A stretch of DNA of 64,000 nucleotides from Isoperla grammatica (lineage: Eukaryota > Arthropoda > Insecta > Plecoptera > Perlodidae). Each line of letters opens with the position of its first letter. Position 1 is the first letter of the stretch. The stretch lies in NCBI GenBank assembly GCA_945910005.1, contig OX246749.1, positions 19,749,821 through 19,813,820 of the forward strand, written 5' to 3'. Positions 25,807 through 36,403 of the stretch are shown here, piece by piece. Made by a program: the position numbers and the translations under genes. Below the pieces are notes generated by a model that saw nothing but the letters and a program-made list of their open reading frames with translations, was not told the DNA's origin and searched no databases.

Positions 25807-25819
25807 TTCATATCCGTCC

Positions 25820-26038
25820 GTAACTTTCAATTAACAAAAATTAAAACTTAAATTGTTTCGGTAATACATTTCTTTGTAGGTTGGCATCTTGACGGATTTT
25901 TCTGTTCAAGTTGAGTGGTAATAAAGAGTGTTGCAGTCTAATCCGTCGTACCGCTTGACCGGTGCGCGACGAGCAAAATTCGTGCATGAAGAGAATAAAC
26001 CATTTCAGTTAATTAGTACATTTGCTACGCTCATCTAA
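25820..26038 (-). mobile_element. Helitron-like family 1, old 5' fragment
   Basis: Diverged reverse-strand fragment: GTAGGTTGGCATCTTGACGG, GCTTGACCGGTGCGCGACGAGCAAAATT, then TTTGCTACGCTCATCTAA, the 5' terminus, followed by T. Only about 220 bp remain, and divergence is clearly higher than in the 10.7-16.6 kb copies, so the family has been active over a long time. Confidence 0.75.
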
Positions 26039-26478
26039 TTACAACTTTTCTTTTGTGTGTAGAAGTTCCCAATCTTATTTTTCAATCAAGATTTCTCATG
26101 TTATTTTGTGTTATATGTAGCCGTCGCAAAGCATGTTTGAAGACAAAACTCTAACCGTCGCCATTTTTCAAAATGGCGACTAGAGCACATAAGTAAAGTA
26201 CGCTTACATTCTTTAGTCATCATGTAAAAACTAACTTTCTCCTAATGTGTTTTTACTGACGGATTGGGCTAAGGTAATGGGGTTTGCTCTGTCTGTGGCG
26301 ATGGCGGCCAATGCAATAGCTCGTATCTCCGACATTTTTAAAGTCATGTAAATAATGCTTGACCGTTATTTTTTGTATGAAACAAATTGTAGATATGTTA
26401 TTATGTTTATCGCAAATCATCCAAATACAATTATGTGGTCGATCACCTAACTGCTTCCTCCTATTGTAATATGATAAA

Positions 26479-27134
26479 CTAGGAAAACGCTCTGTTTGAC
26501 GCGTACATAAGCGAGCGCGTTCATATCTTCGCACTTTCTTGCGAAAAGTTTTCAAAGGTAATAAAAACAACAATTAACAACAATACATGAATGCGCATAG
26601 CAAACTTTTTTCTAATGTCCATAGCTATTATTTTTATTGTTGGATGCAGTGCAATGTGCGTTGCCAAGATTTATCGGTGTCATTTTGTCTAGTGTTTTCG
26701 CCGCGGTCCGCCACCGTCTGCCTCTTATACGTTTCAGATCGCTTCTAGGTTAGTATATTATTCGTTATAAGACAAAGACCTCACATTTTGCCGTTACTGT
26801 GTTTGAGAAAAATATTTTCGAGTAACTTTTGTGTAACTTTGCCAATTATCAGATCGGTATAAAATGAATATATTCGTGACCGGAAAAATGTTTTGAAAAA
26901 TATGGCTATCTCACATTTAGCCACTATTTTGTTTCAGAAAAATATTTTGCAGTAACTATGGTGTAACTTTGTAACTTTTCGAACGATTTTGCCTCAAAAC
27001 TTTACACCTTCAATCCACATCGAGACTTGTAGATGGTCCAAATTTCAAGTTGATCGGACTTTCCGTTCGAACGCTAATTAAAAAAAGAACGGTGTCATAA
27101 TGGTGTAATGGCGACGCTCGCTTCGCGTGCTTAA
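26479..27134 (-). mobile_element. Helitron-like family 2, full copy
   Basis: A 656-bp copy from CTAGGAAAACGCTCTG (left flank base A) to GCGACGCTCGCTTCGCGTGCTTAA (right flank TAACTG). Read on the minus strand it starts TTAAGC, has GCGAAGCGAGCG next, and ends with CGCTCGCTTAT...AACGCG...AGCGTTTTCCTAG. Only non-coding sequence with the internal 125-bp duplication is present. Confidence 0.8.
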
Positions 27135-27324
27135 TAACTGAAATTTCAGTTTTTATTATAATTTTTCTTAATACTAACTTATCATTTGACACCACTCACG
27201 GAGTTGTATGTAATATTGAACACTCAAAACAAGTGATTTAATGTAAAACTGTAATGGCCGACATTTTCCAAGATGGCGGCTTACGCAAAAGGCAGATTTT
27301 GGCGGACCCGAACTATGTAATACA

Positions 27325-28031
27325 CTAGGAAAACGCTCTGTATGACGCGCTGATAAGCGAGCGCGTCCATATCTACGAACTTTATGGCGAAAAGTTTTCA
27401 AAGCTAATGAAAACAACAATCATGAATGCGCATTGCAAACATTTTTCTAATTTATATAGCTTTTATACTTTCCAACATTGTTGGATGCAGTGCAGAGTGT
27501 GGCTATTATTTGCAACACTTGGTCCGCAACCGTTACTAACAGTTAATGACAGCAATAGAAATATAATTTCTGCCTCTAATACGTTCAGATTGCGTTTAAA
27601 TTAGTATATTTGGTACGGGATGAAGATTTACTACAATATAGCCACCTCACATTTTGCCGTTACTGTGTCTCAGAAAAATATTTTCGAGTAACTTTTGTCT
27701 AACTTTGCCAATACTTATTCGGTCGCCATAACACAAACATATTCAAGACCGGAGATATCTTAATAAAAATATGTCTATCTCGCATTTTTTCGCCATTTTG
27801 TTTCAGAAAAATATTTTGCTGTAACTATGGTGTAACTTTGTAACTTTTCAAACGATTTTGCCTCAAAACTATACAACTTCAATCCTCATCAAGGCTTGTG
27901 AATAGTTAAAATTTCAAGTTGATCTGATTTTCCGTTCGACCACTACGACAGACATGAAAAAAAAAAAAAAAAAAAACAGAACCAAATGCCATAAAGGTCT
28001 TATAGAGACGCTCGCTTTGCTCGCTTCAAAA
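27325..28031 (-). mobile_element. Helitron-like family 2, full copy
   Basis: Starts CTAGGAAAACGCTCTGTATGACGCGCTGATAAGCGAGCGCGTCC after A and ends GAGACGCTCGCTTTGCTCGCTTCAA. An A-run of about 19 bases lies near the 5' end of the element (27957-27977), at the same position as an A-run in the 30.2-kb copy. The exact right end is uncertain by two or three bases. Confidence 0.75.
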
Positions 28032-28531
28032 TGATATTTGTAAGCGACCCTGAAAAAATCAGCTTTCTTCTAATTTTGTCCGGATTAAAATCTAAAATCA
28101 CTCCACTATATACAGCTTTAATCCGGTGTATGTGAAGGAACGTTGGAACATATTTGTAGATTGTGTTTACTAGAAAACGCTCTGTTTGACGCGTTGATAA
28201 GCGAGCGCGTCCATATCTACGAACTTTCTGGCGAAAAGATCTCAAAGCTTGTACTAGGAAAACGCTCTGTTTGACGCGTTGATAAGCGAGCGCGTCCATA
28301 TCTACGAACTTTCTGGCGAAAAGATCTCAAAGCTAATACTAGGTAAACGCTCTGTTTGACGCGTTGATAAGCGAGCGCGTCCATATCTACGAACTTCCTG
28401 GCGAAAAGATCTCAAAGCTAATACTAGGTAAACGCTCTGTTTAACGCGTTGATAAGCGAGCGCGTCCATATCTACGAACTTTCTGGCGAAAAGATCTCAA
28501 AGCTAATACTAGGTAAACGCTCTGTTTGACG

Positions 28532-29241
28532 CAGTGGTGTAGTGCCAAATTTACCAGTACGTATACGCTTCAGTGGGAAGCTGGAGGGACACATCTTTCC
28601 AGACAAATAAACATGGGGGGTTTGGGGGGCAGAGCCCCCCAACAATGGCGCCGCAGGCGATTTAAAAAAAAAACAGGCTTTTTAAAGTGTGTTTTGAGCG
28701 TTTTAGATACTAATACCGGACTGAATGCAATCCCGAAATAATGCAGTTTTGTAGTGCAAAACCAGAAAATCACAAAACATAATTGGAACACTGACGAGAA
28801 TTGTTCAGGAATACGTTTTGGGGCTTGGGAAGTGGTTTGGCGACACACACGCCGCCCGTGGCCCGTATAGGTATATCTGTTGATACTTGGCTGTTGATAA
28901 CTGACACCGTAATATTTTTACCAAGCAAGACAATTGTATCCAGCTTGGTGTATTGGCGGGACGCGGGACTTAAAATTGAATATTGGGACTCCCAGATCCA
29001 GGGGTGGTCTTACAGGATTTGAGGCCTTGTGCCAATTAAATGCCAGTGCCAGCGAGCATAATTTTACCAATGGAGAAAAACTGACAATCGTGAATAATGT
29101 GTCCGTCATTCGAGGCATGTTACGACCGTATCATTGCGTATCACTCGTATCATAACCAAAACCAGTGTGTATACGAAAGTTTTTTAGCTGGAGCAGCGTG
29201 TATACGGCGTATACGCCCGTATACGCACCACTACACCACTG
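28532..29241. mobile_element. hAT-type MITE, copy 1
   Basis: A 710-bp element with ends CAGTGGTGTAGTG and CACTACACCACTG (13-bp perfect inverted repeat), flanked by the 8-bp direct repeat GTTTGACG at 28524-28531 and 29242-29249. An 8-bp duplication and CAGTGG-type ends are typical of hAT transposons. It is inserted inside a family 2 terminus unit, so it is younger than that unit. It contains a 9-bp hairpin TTGGGGGGC-aga-GCCCCCCAA. No transposase is present. Confidence 0.93.
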
Positions 29242-29343
29242 GTTTGACGCGTTGATAAGCGAGCGCGTCCATATCTACGAACTTTCTGGCGAAAAGATCT
29301 CAAAGCTTGTACTAGGAAAACGCTCTGTTTGACGCGTTGATAA

Positions 29344-29672
29344 TGGTGCGTCTACACAGATTTTTAAGGTCTAGGTTTAAGGTTTTAATATCCAAAGACT
29401 ATGCATCTCGGTTCACATAGATCTTTGCTAAACACTGATAAACACTGAATAATTTAATAATTTGACTGATGCAGTCGTTCTCCGATTGGCGAGACGATAG
29501 TGACGTCGACTTTGATTGGTTGGGTCTAAGCATCTTAAATCCCTGGTCCAAGAGTTGAAAGTTGGCCAACTTCTTAAATCCTTAGACCTGGCTCTTAGAA
29601 CTAGTGACCCGTGTGTGAACACTATAATGTATTTAGCATGCTTCAACCTTAGACCCGTGTGTAAACCGACCA
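29344..29672. mobile_element. Harbinger-type MITE
   Basis: A 329-bp insertion in the next family 2 terminus unit. Ends TGGTGCGTCTACACAG and CTGTGTGTAAACCGACCA-like (right end reads GTGTGTAAACCGACCA) form an imperfect inverted repeat of about 26 bp, flanked by the direct repeat TAA (29341-29343 and 29673-29675). Removing the element and one TAA restores GACGCGTTGATAAGCGAG of the host unit. A 3-bp TAA/TTA duplication is known for PIF/Harbinger. Confidence 0.82.
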
Positions 29673-30152
29673 TAAGCGAGCGCGTCCATATCTACGAACT
29701 TCCTGGCGAAAAGATCTCAAAGCTAATACTAGGTAAACGCTCTGTTTGACGCGTTGATAAGCGAGCGCGTCCATATCTACGAACTTCCTGGCGAAAAGAT
29801 CTCAAAGCTAATACTAGGTAAACGCTCTGTTTGACGCGTTGATAAGCGAGCGCGTCCATATCTACGAACTTCCTGGCGAAAAGATCTCAAAGCTAATACT
29901 AGGTAAACGCTCTGTTTGACGCGTTGATAAGCGAGCGCGTCCATATCTACGAACTTCCTGGCGAAAAGATCTCAAAGCTAATACTAGGTAAACGCTCTGT
30001 TTGACGCGTTGATAAGCGAGCGCGTCCATATCTACGAACTTCCTGGCGAAAAGATCTCAAAGCTAATACTAGGTAAACGCTCTGTTTGACGCGTTGATAA
30101 GCGAGCGCGTCCATATCTACGAACTTCCTGGCGAAAAGATCAAAAGCTAATA

Positions 30153-30882
30153 CTAGGTAAACGCTCTGTTTGACGCGTTGATAAGCGAGCGCGTCCATAT
30201 CTACGTACTTCCTGGTGAAAAGATCTCACAGCTAATAAAAACAACAATTAACAACAATTCAAGAATGCGCGTTGCAAACTATTTTCCAATTTCCATAGCT
30301 ATTATACTTCCTGACATTGTTGAATGCAGTGCAATGTGCGTTGCTAAGAATTTTCGTTGTCATTCTGTCTAGTTTTTTCAACACGGTCCGCCACCGTTAG
30401 GCCTACTAACAGTATTGACAGCAATAGAAATGTAATTTCGGCCTCTTACGTATGAGATCGTGTTAAAGTTATTATATCCGTGACCAGACGAAAATTTACT
30501 ATAATATAGCCACCTCACATTTTGCTGTTACTGCGTTTGAGAAAAATATTTTCGAGTAACTTTTGTGTAACCTTCCCAATACTTATCAAATCGCCATAAA
30601 ATGAACATATTCGTGACCGGAAAAATCTCTAGACAAATATGGATACCTTATTTTGCCGCCATTTTGTTGCAGAAAAATATTTTGCAGTAACTATGGTGTA
30701 ACTTTGTATTTTTTCACACGATTTTGCCTCAACGCTGTACACCTTCAATCCACATGAAGGCTTGTCGACGGTTTAAATTTCAAGATGATAGGACTTTTTG
30801 TTCGACCGCTATCGACAGACATAAAAAAAAAAAAAAAAAAAAAACGAAGTGCCAAGAAAGGTCAATGGAGACGCTCGCTCAA
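30153..30882 (-). mobile_element. Helitron-like family 2, full copy at the end of the terminus array
   Basis: The only unit of the array that continues into a full body (CATAGCTATTATACTTCCTGAC, GAAAAATATTTTCGAGTAAC, GATTTTGCCTCAACGC). It ends GGAGACGCTCGCTCAA followed by T. On the minus strand this gives a 5' end TTGAGCGAGCG, complementary to the CGCTCGCTT near its 3' end. An A-run of about 20 bases lies at 30823-30844. Confidence 0.8.
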
Positions 30883-31186
30883 TACATAGGGTGAGGATTG
30901 ATTTGTAAGGATTGTGTTGATCAAAAAAATAATGTTAAGTACAAAACAAAAGCAGCTATACAACAGGGTAACTTAGCAGTATTACTACTACTAAGAACTC
31001 CTACTACTACTCCTAGCTTGGAAGGTTTACTTTATACTTTATATGGGAAGTCATATGAAGTAGGGGGATGAAACAGCTGTTCCGGTGCTAAGAAACTCTT
31101 CCAAGTTGTAGAAGAGATTTGCAAGGAGGTACTTTTTAAATTCATTCAGGATTGTGTGCGGCCAGAGTACCACTCTGAGCGTCCGG

Positions 31187-31990
31187 CGTGCAGTACTTTC
31201 GTACTATACAAACTACGTGCACACACATCCACTTATTTCAATTCTGTTTAAAAAAGCATTTAGAAAACTAAATTGTTGTTGTACGTACATAGAGTTTTTG
31301 TTAGATTATTGCATAGATTTTTTTGTTTTTAGGTTTCAAACATCCCGAGATGTTTTCGTTTTTCGTAATTTTTAGTCCCCGTTCAAAAATTGTTTGTGTC
31401 CGAACTAGATCGAATTTGAACAAAAAAGCTATGTACGTAAATTCACAGTATTATTGTTAATACGGACACAAAATATGAGCGTTATCTAAGTAATAATGTA
31501 GACGTGAGATGTATGGTACGAATGCTCTGCAAATCACACATTTGGCTCTGGTTCGTGGCGCTCTCTCACGTAAGGTGATTATTTTGCTTTGAAGCAAGGA
31601 GGGGAGGTAAAGTGGGCGGGATCGGATTACACGAGCAATTATGTGTCATTGTATCGTTTTATAACATCTCACCCAATAAAATATCATATGAAGACATTTT
31701 ATAATTGAAGAGATGCCGTGACGCGGATTACTGTATATTGTTGATTATTGATTTCGATATCCCGCTGGCAGACATTAATAATCCTTCTTTAAATTCACCA
31801 ATCATTTTGATTAGCCTCGTTGCAAAGACTGAGGCGTGTTATTCCGATTCATGTTTTTGTTAAAATATTTTACTGCGAATGTACTGCATTTGAGGCGATG
31901 TAACTCCATCTTAATGTACTATCAATATGGCACTAATTATATTTATTTTTGTGGGTTAAAACATAAACGCGTGTGCAATAAAAATACAAT
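31187..31990 (+). repeat. 0.8-kb segment duplicated at 52446-53275
   Basis: From ACTTTCGTACTATACAAACTACG to CATAAACGCGTGT the sequence is repeated in the same orientation at 52446-53275 with scattered substitutions and small indels. The copy at 52.9 kb has about 24 extra bases (ACTGGATAAGACTTGGC...) between GGATCGGAT and TACACGAGC. It contains TAGCCTCGTTGCAAAGACTGAG, a phrase also seen in the tail repeat at 23.9 kb. No protein or RNA family is recognised, and the ends lack inverted repeats. Confidence 0.8.
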
Positions 31991-31994
31991 CATT

Positions 31995-32085
31995 TATACA
32001 ATCTATCCTCGCTGGGACTCGAACCCAGATCTGCTGTTAGCTTAGTACAGTGACTCAGAGTACAGACAGGCTACAGTCTAATACA
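31995..32085 (-). repeat. tRNA-derived relic
   Basis: Minus strand reads a good T-arm, CTGGGTTCGAGTCCCAG (5-bp stem, 7-base loop), preceded by degenerate sequence with no clear D-arm or anticodon stem. Probably part of a tRNA-derived SINE or a decayed tRNA. Confidence 0.4.
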
Positions 32086-32109
32086 ACATCGTATTGACTT
32101 TCCAATTAA

Positions 32110-32200
32110 GATTGTTCCGTATAGAAGTGGTCGGACGCCTCCGCCCTGAAATTAAGCACTGCTCGCATGTGACGAAAGTATGTGTATGGTAGTCTTGGGC
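32110..32200 (+). repeat. possible 5S-like relic
   Basis: TCGGACGCCTCCGCCCTGAAATTAAGCAC...AGTATGTGTATGGTAGTCTTGGGCC loosely follows the internal control region of 5S rRNA (AAATTAAGCA then AGTACTTGGATGGGTGACC). The match is partial and the 5S ends are missing. A 5S-derived SINE is an alternative. Alignment to a 5S model would settle it. Confidence 0.2.
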
Positions 32201-32435
32201 CAAGTATAACAAGGAAAACAATGAAAAAATATCACTTATAATATTTTTATATATTTGTTTAAATGGTATTAAGTAGTTCCCTCTTGTTCTTACTTATTGA
32301 CCTCTACTCATGATGCTGGGCCAGCAATGTGAAAGGTAACCCACATATTACAGAGTATCGTGGTGTTTCTACTGCAGACTAGAGGATCTGCGTGATTGTA
32401 GTGATCATGCATTGTTGATGTTGCATATTCACATA

Positions 32436-32506
32436 CCATCGGTGGTTCAGTGGTAGAATGCTCGCCTGCCACGCGGGCGGCCCGGGTTCGATTCCCGGCC
32501 GATGCA
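32436..32506 (+). tRNA. tRNA-Gly (GCC anticodon)
   Basis: A 71-base cloverleaf: acceptor strand CCATCGG, D-arm GTTCAGTGGTAGAAT, anticodon arm around CTGCCACG with anticodon GCC, T-arm GGGTTCGATTCCC, and acceptor return CCGATGC plus discriminator A. The sequence is the usual animal tRNA-Gly(GCC) except for the first base: C in place of G, giving a C-C mismatch with base 72. A Pol III T-run (TTTTT, 32510-32514) follows 4 bases after the gene. Either a functional gene with one end mutation or a recent retro/SINE copy. Confidence 0.9.
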
Positions 32507-32509
32507 AGC

Positions 32510-32514
32510 TTTTT
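32510..32514 (+). terminator. Pol III terminator of tRNA-Gly
   Basis: Run of five T immediately downstream of the tRNA-Gly 3' end, the normal RNA polymerase III stop signal. Confidence 0.7.
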
Positions 32515-32572
32515 GTTAACATAACTATCAAGGACCCTTAGATAGGGCTAATCACGGCCCTCTAGATCAATT
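32515..32572 (-). repeat. single copy of the 90-bp repeat core, inverted
   Basis: Reads GTTAACATAACTATCAAGG then ACCCTTAGATAGGGCTAATCACGGCCCTCTAGATCA. The reverse complement matches the core of the 90-bp units at 51841-52428 (AGAGGGCCGTGATTAGCTC...TTGATAGTTATGTTAA) with few differences. It directly follows the tRNA-Gly terminator. Confidence 0.85.
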
Positions 32573-32699
32573 CTGAAATCATCAATTCCCATTCGTACGT
32601 GGACTTTCAGGAAATCGCTTAGTGATTAAACAAAATTCCGGTCGATGTAGGTAGATACCTTCTCGTGGTGACCAGTACCCGAAAAGAGGGCTCTCGTGC

Positions 32700-32950
32700 A
32701 TATCTTTGATAATCCCTTAGCTCATTATCAGTGGTAAGATGCGAGACTCTAATTCAGGAGGTCGCCGGTTCGATTCCGGCCACCGACAGTCCTGACAGAA
32801 GGTTTTCCAAGGTTTTCCTCAGTCGTAAAGGTGAATTCTGCCTACTAGCAGCCCTCGGAAATTCCTTCCCAACTATCCAAAGACTCTAATAACCTAGTAG
32901 GTCACCTGAAGAGGGGCACATCAGGTAAAGCTGGTGTGCACCTTGTAACG
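32700..32950 (+). repeat. tRNA-derived SINE-like element
   Basis: A-box-like TTATCAGTGGTAAGATGCGAG and B-box GGTTCGATTCC inside the T-arm GCCGGTTCGATTCCGGC, followed by a non-tRNA body (GAAGGTTTTCCAAGGTTTTCC...CACCTGAAGAGGGGCAC). A Pol III head joined to an unrelated body is SINE architecture. It may extend to about 32970. No second copy is seen in the window. Confidence 0.55.
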
Positions 32951-33074
32951 TGTAGGCTATTCCTACGAAATATTATTAATTAATTATTATTTTGTTCAGT
33001 TGTTTAATGTTTTCTTCTCTCTATCTTCCTTCTCGTTTATGGTGGCCCTGTTTGCGAACTAAACGTCTAACACT

Positions 33075-33096
33075 CCCCCCCCCCCCCCCCCCCCCC
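33075..33096. repeat. 22-base poly-C tract
   Basis: Uninterrupted run of 22 C. Similar C or G tracts occur at 45089, 52428, 63200 and 63735. Sequencing length at such tracts is unreliable. Confidence 0.95.
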
Positions 33097-33214
33097 AATG
33101 TCCACTAAACCCTCCAAGTCCCTTCTATGTATTTTGTTTCTCTTTATGACGATCATCCCGGCGGTTTATCTCTAAGTCAAAAACCGAAGAATGTTTTTAT
33201 TTTTAAATTATATC

Positions 33215-33475
33215 TTAAGAATGGACTTCGAAATTGAAAATCTTAATCAACAGCGCACTGTGGTTTAGTAAACCCTACATAATAATGCTCTAAATTGTGT
33301 CTTTCATTATAATCAGTATGTTTTTTATTTTAATTTATTTTATTACTAATTATCGATATAATATTTCGAAATAGCTACGCTAAAGGTTATATTTCATTCG
33401 GTTTGCAAGGCTTACCAAAGCACAGTGCGCTGTTGATTCAGATTTTCGAATTCGAGATGCGTTCTTGAGCGTCTT
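33215..33475. repeat. foldback element with about 55-bp arms
   Basis: Left arm around GAAAATCTTAATCAACAGCG then CACTGTGG (33234-33264), right arm around CACAGTGCGCTGTTGATTCAG then ATTTTCG (33421-33448). The arms match as inverted repeats with about four mismatches over the central 39 bp and more weakly outward, separated by about 150 bp of AT-rich sequence. Probably a MITE; no target duplication is obvious. Confidence 0.65.
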
Positions 33476-34345
33476 TACATTATGAACTTCTCATATTTAT
33501 ACTAAGTAATTATTAATATTGTATCTACTAGCATCTACTCTTGTCTTTTATTATTTTTATCTTAGTGTATAAGTTCCTAATTCATATGTATCATTTTTGT
33601 TCTATAAATGGCCACACCTCAGGAGATTGTTTTCCTACTGTGGCCAAAAATAAGCAATGTATGTAACACATTATCTGAATTATTCAATAAACATTCTATT
33701 CTATTCTATTCTATATAATTAAAAACTGAAATTTGTCTGTGGTTTTTGACGTACAAGTACCCTTCGTTCTTAGGGCCGTATGCAGAGTCAAGTGTTAAGT
33801 TAAGTACAGGATTTATTGCCATGGGGTTATTTTATTATATGCTATTTTCCATGAGAAGAACAAACTCCATACAAACCATCAACAAATCACATAACTCGAC
33901 TGTGCACTCCGCCCTTAATCCATTCCAACAAGAAAATATCGAAGTTGTTGATCATACTACTGTAAAAAAGCAAGTAAATGTAGTATAACAGCAGATACAG
34001 AGAGGATTACAGCGATGAAGGAAAGACAAAAGTAGACCTATTGTTTTGTTTATTTATTTTGCAGCCATACATGGCAGTTATATAATGTTACACTTAGAGA
34101 GCAAAGACATATACTAACAACATGGGGTTTGTCAAACACAGGACTACACATTTAAAATCACAAACAAAATTAATAATAAATAATAGACCAACAGAAATTA
34201 TATACAATTCATTCGTCATTTAGTATTTTATTAATACACTATATTATATGTACAATCCTGGACAAAAGCACAACACTTTAAGTTTTTTGGGTCAGTAGGT
34301 ACAGTTCTGACCAATTATTCTCACCTTGCTACCCATAGAAACTCC
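33476..34345. other. unassigned; possible retroelement 3' tail and an 80-codon frame
   Basis: TTCAATAAACATTCTATTCTATTCTATTC at 33686-33714 looks like a retroelement tail with a TTCTA simple repeat. A plus-strand frame at 33746-33988 (no ATG start; first M inside) contains a hydrophobic stretch GFIAMGLFYYMLFS and could be a terminal exon, but I recognise no family. The rest is empty. Confidence 0.25.
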
Positions 34346-34349
34346 TCTC

Positions 34350-34605
34350 CATATTCATAGGTTTTACGTACGTCACAATGTGCGCGTAGCGGCCATATTT
34401 ACGATAATTCATTGGTAGTTTATATCTACATGGTAGACTACAAACCATCTTAGATATTTTATTATTTTTGTTTTGTGTGTGTGAACATAAGTGGAATTAC
34501 TTAAGTAAATTTTCAAATTAAACGTGACAATGTTTTAGGCTATGTCTAAATCCATTGTATCCTAATCAAGGCCGCTCTGACGTCACGTGGGAACTATAAA
34601 TACAG
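34350..34605. mobile_element. short palindromic element with CRE-like ends, copy 1
   Basis: Left end ATATTCATAGGTTTTACGTACGTCAC, right end TGACGTCACGTGGGAACTATAAATAC. The right end reversed (GTATTTATAGTTCCCACGTGACGTCA) is an imperfect inverted repeat of the left. A related pair of ends occurs at 41070-41378 with a different interior. Probably a MITE; alternatively a pair of CRE-containing promoters. Confidence 0.5.
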
Positions 34606-35800
34606 GACGGTAGGAAAAACCTCCCGTCTGGATGTTGTCATTGTTTACGAATAATTATTGTGTTTTTACATAAGGAGTGAACGAGTCTTCAATCTCTTTA
34701 CCTTGAGCAAGTGTATCTTGCAGATGGGCCAAAACTACAAGATCAACTAGCTGAGGGTATGTTTTGATATTAATTTGTCAAGTTTCACATCCAAATATCG
34801 ACTTAAGATGTCGACAAAATCCAAAATACGTTGTATTTACAGTTATCGCGTATATTTATGTAGCGCGTGTACTCAGCACTTAACTATGCTATTTACCACC
34901 ACCACCACTATAAAACAAAACACTCCATGTATCTACCACACACAAATACACAACTACTCTACTGCTACTGTGCGATAGCATTGTGCTGTGTACACGCGCA
35001 ATATCAACGCGAGACTCACACGCGCTTATTACAGCTGTACAAGAATATTAGACGAAGCAAAACTGAAGTGAAACTCCACAATGTCTCCTTTTAGAATTAG
35101 CAATTTGAAGCTTTCATACGGAAACGTTTATGTATCAGTTATTGAAAAGTTTTGATTTACCAGTTCACTCCTTTTACAAAGAAGTTATCGAAACAAAATG
35201 AACCAATCAAGTTCAAAATGTACCGGTGTAAATACAAGTACACACTGGACACCTAGATCACTTACTAAGCGAGGTATTACGAGGTCACCAACCCCTTCCT
35301 CAAGCACTGTCTATGCCTGACCGGCGCCAGTCAGACAAAGACAGTGCTTGAGGAAGGAGTTAGAGACTCCGAAACATCTTGCTAATAAATATAAATAACC
35401 AAGGTTTTAGCACAGTGTGTAATTGGGCAATTGGTTTAAAATACTTATCCGGTACAATAACTAAAACATAAGTGCTATTAACTATTAATTATCTAGAGCA
35501 GGAAACTCCTTAGAACGCAGTGCCTGAATCGTGTGCCTTCTAACATACAAAACATGATTCTTTCCTGCTTGTTGACAGCAGAACTTCCATGTTTACATAC
35601 ACATTATTATTCAAGACTCTTCAGTAGTGGATGAGTAGAGCTTCTCTTAAAATCGTCCATCAATTCTAAAACAATGATGAGAAACACAAATTAATTCATA
35701 AAACTACTCTACATGACTGTCAACTGCAGAGTTAACTCAGGAGTAAAATTTGACATTGCTATAATATAAAGAATAAAAATAAATAAATAAATTCATATTT
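34606..35800. other. unassigned; possible minus-strand exon near 34675-34745
   Basis: The minus strand has a CTCAG acceptor-like site at about 34753 followed by 33 open codons to TAA, and the same place has a GTATGT donor-like sequence on the plus strand. Neither is convincing. An inverted pair CAAGCACTGTCT/AGACAGTGCTTG lies at 35303-35352. No repeat family identified. Confidence 0.2.
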
Positions 35801-35802
35801 AT

Positions 35803-35870
35803 AGAGTCTGTCTACCCACTCAGTAACAAGACTGGTTTCCAGGGGGGACTTTAATTAAAACCTACGTTTG
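35803..35870 (-). repeat. short dispersed repeat, copy 1
   Basis: Minus strand: CAGTCTTGTTACTGAGTGGG then TAGACAGACTCTATAAATATG. The same phrase occurs at 50700-50760 (minus) and 47488-47530 (plus), with a TTTATT-rich tract next to it in the first and third. A short interspersed repeat or the edge of a larger decayed element. Confidence 0.6.
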
Positions 35871-36403
35871 AACCATCGCACACTACAAACACAAACACGT
35901 TTGTAACACAATAGCATTGATTAATTAATTTACTTCACACACTACTATCTACACTCTTTCAGATAAGTTGTGTTTTATTATATGTTACATAATATATCTC
36001 AAAACATGCAGTGATGTTTCGTTATTCAAGATTATTATAAGGTAAAGATATAGCAAAATTACTAAATATCTTCAACTGCAAAATGTAAACCATTTCCCCG
36101 TGTCAGGGTGGTGAATCATTGGTGAACTGTTAACTTGAGAAAGATTTTAAATACACTCTCACTAACAAACTACCGGTAGGTACCCAGAATCTCCTTCTCA
36201 CTGTTCTTCATCTAATTCATTTCTTACTATAGCACATATTTTCAAATATACGTAGATGATATGATGACTGATTATGTAACTGATGCAACTATAGGCCGAC
36301 TATATTTTCACTCTGTTTCAGAATATTAGTATATATTTACTATATCACAGGAGTCAAAGGGTTAGAAAATAATATAATCACCATTTCCAAGTTATGGGTT
36401 TAC
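35871..36403. other. unassigned AT-rich sequence
   Basis: No gene, RNA or repeat recognised. Confidence 0.3.

Larger units (their letters stand above)
28170..30235 (-). repeat. array of twelve tandem Helitron-like family 2 3' termini (85-bp unit)
   Basis: Unit starts (CTAG) are at 28170, 28254, 28339, 28424, 28509, 29312, 29729, 29814, 29899, 29984, 30069 and 30153; the spacing is 84-85 bp except where two MITEs interrupt. Each unit is the terminal 85 bp of family 2, from CTAGG to CAAAGCTAATA or CAAAGCTTGT. The last is continuous with a full element body. Two subtypes are seen: CTAGGAAAACG paired with GCTTGT and CTAGGTAAACG paired with GCTAATA; the later units share CTTCCTGGCG. The 5' part of the element is not repeated. 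Confidence 0.92.

Noticed and set aside
28570..29155. Frames shared by both hAT MITE copies (SSVFQLC, FTNGEKLTIVNNV) as transposase remnants
   Set aside because: They appear on both strands, match no hAT motif I know, and are shared because the non-coding element is conserved.
26253..30198. Recurrent reverse peptide (RRYGRARLSTRQTERF) at family 2 ends as a conserved protein
   Set aside because: It lies exactly on the 85-bp terminus repeat and ends at the element boundary.
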